Below are positions 5,899 to 9,279 of a DNA stretch of 9,279 nucleotides, one piece after another; position 1 is the stretch's first letter, and every line of letters begins with the position of its first letter. The notes beneath the pieces are model-generated. The model searched no databases. It saw only the letters and a list, made by a program, of their open reading frames with translations, and had not been told where the DNA came from. Made by a program: the position numbers and the translations under genes. Location: contig JAJAYH010000167.1 of the NCBI GenBank assembly GCA_026786325.1, positions 1-9,279 on the forward strand. Direction: 5' to 3'. This DNA is from Alkalinema sp. CAN_BIN05. GTDB taxonomy: Bacteria > Cyanobacteriota > Cyanobacteriia > Leptolyngbyales > Leptolyngbyaceae.

Positions 5899-6846
5899 AT
5901 GCGCATTCTTGCTCTCGTCCCTGGCGGAATTAGCGATCAGATTCTCTTCTTTCCTACGATCGAAGGTCTTAAGGCTAAATTTCCCCAGTCTCAGATTGAT
6001 GTGGTGGTTGAACCGCGTGCTAAAGAAGCGTATGGCATTTGTAAGTCCGTTCGCGATACTGTGATTTTTGATTTCCAAGGTCGCAATAGTTTGGCGGATT
6101 GGGGGAATCTACTCGGCATGATTCGCGATCGAGAGTACCAGGTGGCAGTTTCCTTTGACGATCGCTGGTCTACCGGACTATTGCTCTGGCTGAGCGGAAT
6201 TCCCACAAGACTAGGGGCAGCCGCTGGTCCAAGTGATCTGTACATGACTAGTTCTGTGGTGCTTGACAGCGCAAAGCAGTCTACGGCGAAACGATATTAC
6301 AGTGTCTTGAAAAGCTTAAGTATTACGGCCCCTTGCCAAGATCCGATCGTCAACATTCCCGCTAAAGATTTGGAGTGGGCCGATGTCGAACGGCGACGGC
6401 TTGGAGTAAAGGCGGGCGGTTACGTCTTAATCTGTGGTCAAGGCGACGATACTCCGGCCAGCTACCCAGCGGAACAATGGCGCACGGTGATACAGGATTT
6501 TCAGAAAAAACAGCCAGATATGCCGATCGTCTTAGCAGATCGAGTTTCTGGCAAATGGATTAGTAGCTTGACCCAGAGCTTCCCCAGCCTCAAAGTTACA
6601 AGTCCCATAAGCTTGGGCCAAACGGTCGCGCTATTTGCAGGGGCGAGCTTGTCACTATGTTGTGAAGGGCCAGAAATGCACCTTGCCGCCGCATCGAAAT
6701 CCTTTACTCTGGCGCTTTTGAGCAGTACATCTGACTCAAAGATATTGTTGCCTCAAACCGATCGGGTCATTGGCATTAAGTCACCCAGCCAACAAGTTTC
6801 AGATATTTCGCCATCAATGATTTTGGAAAAAATTTGGGGTGGTTAA
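5899..6846 (+). CDS. Glycosyltransferase family 9 (heptosyltransferase-like)
   Basis: 315 aa from the ATG at 5899. An in-frame TTG at 5872 would add nine residues that look unlike the family, and neither start has a Shine-Dalgarno. GT9 enzymes have the GT-B fold with two Rossmann domains and transfer sugars, classically ADP-heptose onto LPS core. N-terminal domain: MRILALVPGGISDQILFFPT, with Asp13 aligning with the catalytic Asp13 of E. coli WaaC, then QIDVVVEPRAKEAY and SGIPTRLGAAAG. C-terminal domain: GYVLICGQGDD (about 174-184), SYPAEQWRTVI, and CCEGPEMHLAAA (about 254-265), the counterpart of the family's D(S/T)G..H.AAA motif with Glu in place of Asp. The Lys expected just before the (W/Y)P..W element is absent. 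The true donor sugar is therefore open. It follows the HlyD adaptor by 52 bp, suggesting an envelope polysaccharide or secretion role. Confidence 0.88.
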   Translation: MRILALVPGGISDQILFFPTIEGLKAKFPQSQIDVVVEPRAKEAYGICKSVRDTVIFDFQGRNSLADWGNLLGMIRDREYQVAVSFDDRWSTGLLLWLSGIPTRLGAAAGPSDLYMTSSVVLDSAKQSTAKRYYSVLKSLSITAPCQDPIVNIPAKDLEWADVERRRLGVKAGGYVLICGQGDDTPASYPAEQWRTVIQDFQKKQPDMPIVLADRVSGKWISSLTQSFPSLKVTSPISLGQTVALFAGASLSLCCEGPEMHLAAASKSFTLALLSSTSDSKILLPQTDRVIGIKSPSQQVSDISPSMILEKIWGG

Positions 6847-6853
6847 ATCCCAT

Positions 6854-6899
6854 TAATAGAGCTGTAACCTTCAACATTGATTCGGGAGCAGTTCTATTA
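6854..6899. other. Imperfect inverted repeat between convergent genes
   Basis: TAATAGAGCTG (6854-6864) and CAGTTCTATTA (6889-6899) pair over 11 bp with one G-U, around a 24-nt loop. It lies between the convergent ends of the GT9 and pentapeptide genes. It lacks a T-tract on either strand, so it is only a weak candidate for a bidirectional transcript end. Confidence 0.3.
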
Positions 6900-6909
6900 G
6901 CGGCCAGTA

Positions 6910-7479
6910 TCATTTAATTGGCTCATCGCCACCGACACTGATCCCACTATTCCAAATTTTCGCATCAGCCAGATTTAAATTAACCAATGTTGCACCTCGG
7001 GTATCGGCGTTATAGGCGATCGACCGTTGTAAATTGGCATTGGTCAAATCCGAATACCGTAAATCTGCATTACTAAGCATGACTTCGGTAAGATTTGCAT
7101 TCTTTAAAGTAGCTCCTGTCAAGTCTGCGCCTTCCAAATTTGCACCCGTCAGATTCGCGTCTTCAAGATTTGCATTGCGCAGATCCGCTCCGATCAAATG
7201 AGCATTACGTAAATCGGCCCCACCCAAATTACAGCTTGGACATTTTCCAGTTTCTAAAAGCTGACGGACAAGTTCGACTTGTTCAACAACTGGACGATTC
7301 GCGGCTTCTGCGGTTGAGCGTTGGATGTCACCGACTTGTAGCGTAAGACTTGTGGCGATGATGCCGACGAGCCAGAGTGAAATACTCCGGAAACTATTGA
7401 GGTGGGCCGATCGGACGATCGGATGCCTTGGGGTCATTATGATTGAATTCGTTGCGTTAGTGACAGTATTCAGAATCAT
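6910..7479 (-). CDS. Exported pentapeptide-repeat protein with N-terminal CPxC cap
   Basis: 189 aa from the ATG at 7479, chosen because GAGG sits 5 nt upstream on the minus strand; ATGs at 7497 and 7437 are alternatives with no ribosome site. Hydrophobic residues about 32-50 (SISLWLVGIIATSL region), followed by STAEA|A near 59, look like a signal peptide, so the mature protein is probably periplasmic or lumenal. A short helical stretch (VVEQVELVRQLLETGK) leads to CPSC at about 80-83, then 19 pentapeptides (about 83-177, A(D/N)LXX), which fold as a right-handed quadrilateral beta-helix. The last five units are degenerate. Cyanobacteria carry many such proteins, often beginning with this CPxC plus NL form; most have no known function. 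Pentapeptide proteins that mimic DNA (Qnr-type) lack signal peptides, so that role is unlikely here. It converges on the GT9 gene. Confidence 0.92.
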   Translation of the reverse strand: MILNTVTNATNSIIMTPRHPIVRSAHLNSFRSISLWLVGIIATSLTLQVGDIQRSTAEAANRPVVEQVELVRQLLETGKCPSCNLGGADLRNAHLIGADLRNANLEDANLTGANLEGADLTGATLKNANLTEVMLSNADLRYSDLTNANLQRSIAYNADTRGATLVNLNLADAKIWNSGISVGGDEPIK

Positions 7480-7484
7480 AGAAT

Positions 7485-7488
7485 CCTC
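7485..7488 (-). promoter_or_regulatory. Ribosome site GAGG that decides the pentapeptide gene start
   Basis: On the minus strand GAGG is followed by ATTCT and then the ATG at 7479, a 5-nt spacing. The other in-frame ATGs at 7497 and 7437 have no comparable motif. Confidence 0.6.
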
Positions 7489-7538
7489 GACCACCATTCA
7501 GGTTAAAGGGATTTATCCGAGCTAAGCATTGACAGATT

Positions 7539-7573
7539 TAAACAGTGTTTACCTCTCCATCTATCTCGGTCAA
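7539..7573 (-). promoter_or_regulatory. Candidate promoter of the pentapeptide gene with overlapping palindrome
   Basis: On the minus strand TTGACC (7573-7568) is a good -35, with TAAACA (7551-7546) as a mediocre -10 at 16-bp spacing. The -10 is one arm of the palindrome TAAACA-G-TGTTTA (7539-7551), so a bound regulator there would block the promoter. Based on motif inspection only. Confidence 0.35.
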
Positions 7574-7785
7574 CGCCTCTGATTACTCCTATTATCTCAG
7601 CTCTACTAATTATGCGGAGCGTCATTACACATATCGTTGGGAAGGATAACTAGTCATATTGCTTAACAATGCTCATGTTGAACAGCGTTTGAGACCATAA
7701 AATCCTGATTTGAACACCAATAACAACGATCGCCCATGAAAAATCCAGAATACAAACTCCAAGCCCTTCAAGGATCTGCATTTTA

Positions 7786-7814
7786 TTGATAAGATTAAAG
7801 TCATATCGTAATAA
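7786..7814 (+). promoter_or_regulatory. Candidate promoter of the 150-aa gene
   Basis: TTGATA (7786-7791), a 17-bp spacer and TAATAA (7809-7814) give a housekeeping-sigma-like promoter, with a good -35 and a moderate -10. It would start transcription some 25 nt before the ATG at 7846. The arms CGTAA/TTACG (7807-7811 and 7819-7823) flank the -10. Confidence 0.5.
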
Positions 7815-7831
7815 ATAGTTACGTGGTCTTT

Positions 7832-7836
7832 AGGAG
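7832..7836 (+). promoter_or_regulatory. Shine-Dalgarno AGGAG of the 150-aa gene
   Basis: AGGAG lies 9 nt before the ATG at 7846 and supports that start. Confidence 0.75.
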
Positions 7837-7845
7837 CGTTCTCAA

Positions 7846-8298
7846 ATGGCTGGCTTTTTCGGTCTGTTTAGCAAAAAAAAAGAAGAAGATTCTCAACCTA
7901 AGGATGCCTTTTTCCTCGACGATGAGTCGGCAAAGTCCATGGGTGATACGGAATACATGAAGGCCCCTAAGTCAATTCGTCGTACTTTTCCGGCGGGTGC
8001 TGGTGAAGACCATTTTGAAACAACAGTGACGGTTTCGGCTCTTAAATCGTCAACTAACGATAGCCGGAAAGACTTTACTCCAAAGCGTGTTGAGAAGCAG
8101 GTTGCGACCTCCTACACTCCGGCGACGAGTTTTTCTTCAGCATCGTCTTTTGGCAGTGCAACTCCCACGTACTCTGCGCCTCAAGCTCAAGCCCCGACGG
8201 AAAGCCCATCTGTATCCAACGAAGAGGCTCAAAAACGTCGTCAATCGGATGACAGCATGGACATGTTCCGAAACATGGCCAAAAAGATCAAGAGATAG
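7846..8298 (+). CDS. Conserved cyanobacterial hypothetical protein, mostly disordered
   Basis: 150 aa with no domain of known function that I recognise, although the ends resemble a protein family seen across cyanobacteria. The N-terminus MAGFFGLFSKKKEE has an aromatic/hydrophobic face followed by a lysine run, which could bind membrane as an amphipathic helix. It is followed by DAFFLDDESAKSMGDTEYM (residues about 20-38) and KAPKSIRRTFP, which look like the conserved core. Residues about 95-130 are Ser/Thr/Ala/Pro-rich (SFSSASSFGSATPTYSAP) and surely disordered. The C-terminus SMDMFRNMAKKIKR is again basic and helix-forming. There is no signal peptide or transmembrane span, so it is cytoplasmic or peripheral at a membrane. 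The gene has its own promoter candidate, an AGGAG 9 nt before the ATG and a terminator downstream, so it is monocistronic. Base use matches its neighbours. Confidence 0.88.
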   Translation: MAGFFGLFSKKKEEDSQPKDAFFLDDESAKSMGDTEYMKAPKSIRRTFPAGAGEDHFETTVTVSALKSSTNDSRKDFTPKRVEKQVATSYTPATSFSSASSFGSATPTYSAPQAQAPTESPSVSNEEAQKRRQSDDSMDMFRNMAKKIKR

Positions 8299-8354
8299 GA
8301 CGTACCGATCGATATGATCGACATTTCTAACTTTGGATAAAAATAACAGGGACT

Positions 8355-8384
8355 TGGAGGCCGAATTAATGGTCTCCATTTTTA
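8355..8384 (+). terminator. Intrinsic terminator after the 150-aa gene
   Basis: TGGAGGCC (8355-8362) pairs with GGTCTCCA (8371-8378) as an 8-bp stem with one G-U and an 8-nt loop, followed by TTTTTAT. It lies 57 bp past the stop at 8298. Confidence 0.8.
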
Positions 8385-8391
8385 TGGCTAT

Positions 8392-8438
8392 TGGCGCAGG
8401 AAAATCGGGATAGGATAGAGCTTGTCGTTCTTGCGCCA
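8392..8438 (+). promoter_or_regulatory. 11-bp inverted repeat ending just before the sugar kinase start codon
   Basis: TGGCGCAGGAA (8392-8402) pairs with TTCTTGCGCCA (8428-8438) over 11 bp with one G-U, enclosing a 25-nt loop. The ATG follows 3 nt later at 8442. There is no T-tract, and the neighbouring terminator lies just upstream, so this is not an ordinary terminator. It could be an operator in DNA or a start-site hairpin in the transcript. Confidence 0.45.
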
Positions 8439-8441
8439 CTC

Positions 8442-9279
8442 ATGATTACCCAATCCGCTGCTCCAAAAATAATCGTACTTGATGACGATCCAACGGGATC
8501 TCAAACAGTTCATAGCTGCTTATTATTGATGCAGTGGGATGTGGAGACGCTACGGCTAGGATTGCGCGATGTGGCTCCGATTTTTTTTGTGCTGACCAAT
8601 ACCCGATCGCTCACGCCCGATAATGCCCGCGCTATCACTCGCGAAGTTTGCCAAAATTTACGGCAGGCGATCGCACTTGAACAGGTAAAAGATTTTTTAG
8701 TAGTAAGCCGATCGGATTCGACGTTGCGCGGGCATTACCCGGTGGAAACGGATGCTATTGCCGATGAACTCGGTCCATTTGATGCACATTTTTTAGTGCC
8801 TGCCTTTTTTGAAGGAGGCCGCACTACAATCGACAGTATTCACTATCTCAAAGTCAACGGAATCGATACACCCGTTCATCAGACCGAATTTGCCCAGGAC
8901 TCTGTGTTTCACTACAGCCATAGCTATTTACCCGATTACGTCGAAGAAAAAACCGCAGGTCGGATTAAAGCCACCCAAGTCGATCGGTTTGTCGTGAAAG
9001 ACATTCGGGCGGGCGTAATCGATCGGCTCAAAGCGCTAACGGATAATCAGTGCGCTTGCGTGGACGGCATTGTGCAATCAGATTTAGATCAATTTGCAGC
9101 AGATGTCTTAACCGCAGCGCAGTCGGGCAAACGATTTTTGTTTCGCAGTGCAGCCAGCATGCTCACGGCTCTAGCAAAACTGCCACCACAACGGATCGCC
9201 CCCGACGAAATGGCTGCCTACGTACGCTTTGGGAAACCCGGTGCGGTATTGGTCGGATCTCATGTTGCAAAAACCACCG
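8442..9279 (+). CDS. Four-carbon acid sugar kinase family protein (DUF1537), C-terminus beyond window
   Basis: 279 codons are present, open to the right edge; the family is usually about 420-480 aa, so roughly a third is missing. Members such as OtnK/DtnK phosphorylate four-carbon acid sugars (erythronate, threonate) with ATP before aldolase cleavage. The N-terminal substrate domain is complete: IVLDDDPTGSQTVHSCLLL (residues about 11-29, with the conserved DDPTG), FVLTNTRSL (about 49-57), VVSRSDSTLRGHYPVE (about 87-102), FLVPAFFEGGRTT (about 117-129), and FLFRSAASM (about 232-240). GAVLVGSHVAKTT (about 267-279) starts the nucleotide-binding C-terminal domain. The start is the ATG at 8442, because the DDPTG motif lies close behind it. 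No Shine-Dalgarno is visible, and an inverted repeat ends 3 nt upstream. Partner enzymes are not in the window, so the natural substrate cannot be assigned. Cytoplasmic. Confidence 0.93.
   Translation, partial: MITQSAAPKIIVLDDDPTGSQTVHSCLLLMQWDVETLRLGLRDVAPIFFVLTNTRSLTPDNARAITREVCQNLRQAIALEQVKDFLVVSRSDSTLRGHYPVETDAIADELGPFDAHFLVPAFFEGGRTTIDSIHYLKVNGIDTPVHQTEFAQDSVFHYSHSYLPDYVEEKTAGRIKATQVDRFVVKDIRAGVIDRLKALTDNQCACVDGIVQSDLDQFAADVLTAAQSGKRFLFRSAASMLTALAKLPPQRIAPDEMAAYVRFGKPGAVLVGSHVAKTT

Larger units (their letters stand above)
7480..7845. other. 366-bp divergent spacer carrying promoters for both flanking genes
   Basis: No gene is supported here; small ATG frames such as 7737-7790 (17 codons) lack ribosome sites. 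The left end has a minus-strand promoter candidate and an odd palindrome (7539-7551). The right end has a TTGATA/TAATAA promoter candidate (7786-7814). The roughly 200 bp between them hold no recognisable RNA gene, repeat or regulator site that I can defend. Confidence 0.5.

Noticed and set aside
4461..5906. Several open frames on the minus strand opposite the HlyD gene
   Set aside because: They lack ribosome sites and recognisable motifs, and oppose a well-supported gene; they are by-products of its codon use.
6375..6563. Alternative plus-strand frame inside the GT9 gene
   Set aside because: Overlaps conserved GT9 coding sequence in another frame and has no motif or ribosome site.
6949..7233. 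15-bp periodic DNA as a CRISPR or tandem repeat array
   Set aside because: The period is the codon-level result of pentapeptide repeats in a coding frame; units are too short and diverged for CRISPR.
7530..7535. Plus-strand TTGACA as a -35 box
   Set aside because: No acceptable -10 at 15-19 bp downstream, and the nearest plus-strand gene starts 310 bp away.
7808..7822. Possible NtcA site GTA...TAC near the 150-aa gene promoter
   Set aside because: Spacing is 9 nt, not the 8 nt required, and it overlaps the -10 rather than sitting near -41.
8087..8439. Open frames on both strands overlapping the end of the 150-aa gene
   Set aside because: Arg/Ser-rich translations typical of shifted-frame reading of low-complexity Ser/Thr/Pro codons; no start signals.

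Overview
The window looks like chromosomal DNA from a filamentous-type (possibly Leptolyngbya/Oscillatoria-like) cyanobacterium. Three things point this way. The hexamer CGATCG, the core of the cyanobacterial HIP1 repeat, occurs several dozen times. Two small proteins match cyanobacteria-specific conserved hypotheticals as I remember them. The HlyD-type adaptor, the GT9 glycosyltransferase and the CPxC pentapeptide protein also have a cyanobacterial style. Composition is even across the window, and I see no mobile element, CRISPR array, tRNA, rRNA or phage gene.

Layout, left to right. 1-902 (minus) is the N-terminal part of glycyl-tRNA synthetase beta (glyS), cut by the window edge. 1015-1758 (minus) is a 247-aa protein with a C-terminal FHA phosphopeptide-binding domain. 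Divergent from it, 1859-3460 (plus) encodes a membrane-anchored protein with a bacterial Ig-like domain and a probable beta-propeller. A 359-bp gap follows with a promoter/operator-like cluster and a long leader. It precedes a 104-aa acidic conserved protein (3820-4134) that has a perfect AGGAGG ribosome site and ends at a strong intrinsic terminator.

Next is a likely two-gene unit: an HlyD-family type I secretion adaptor (4332-5846) and a GT9 glycosyltransferase (5899-6846). Convergent to it, 6910-7479 (minus) encodes an exported pentapeptide-repeat protein. A 366-bp divergent spacer leads to a 150-aa low-complexity protein (7846-8298, plus) with its own promoter, Shine-Dalgarno and terminator. 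The window ends in a partial four-carbon acid sugar kinase (8442-9279, plus), preceded by a long inverted repeat that ends just before its start codon.

Most of these genes are unrelated single transcription units, typical of cyanobacterial chromosomes. The only functional couplings I can argue for are HlyD with GT9 (cell envelope or secretion, same strand, 52-bp gap) and the head-to-head FHA/Ig-propeller pair (shared 100-bp control region). I found no convincing new defence or mobile system. The most checkable leads are the three-half-site operator candidate at 3538-3570, the start-proximal hairpin at 8392-8438, and the two small cyanobacterial proteins of unknown function.
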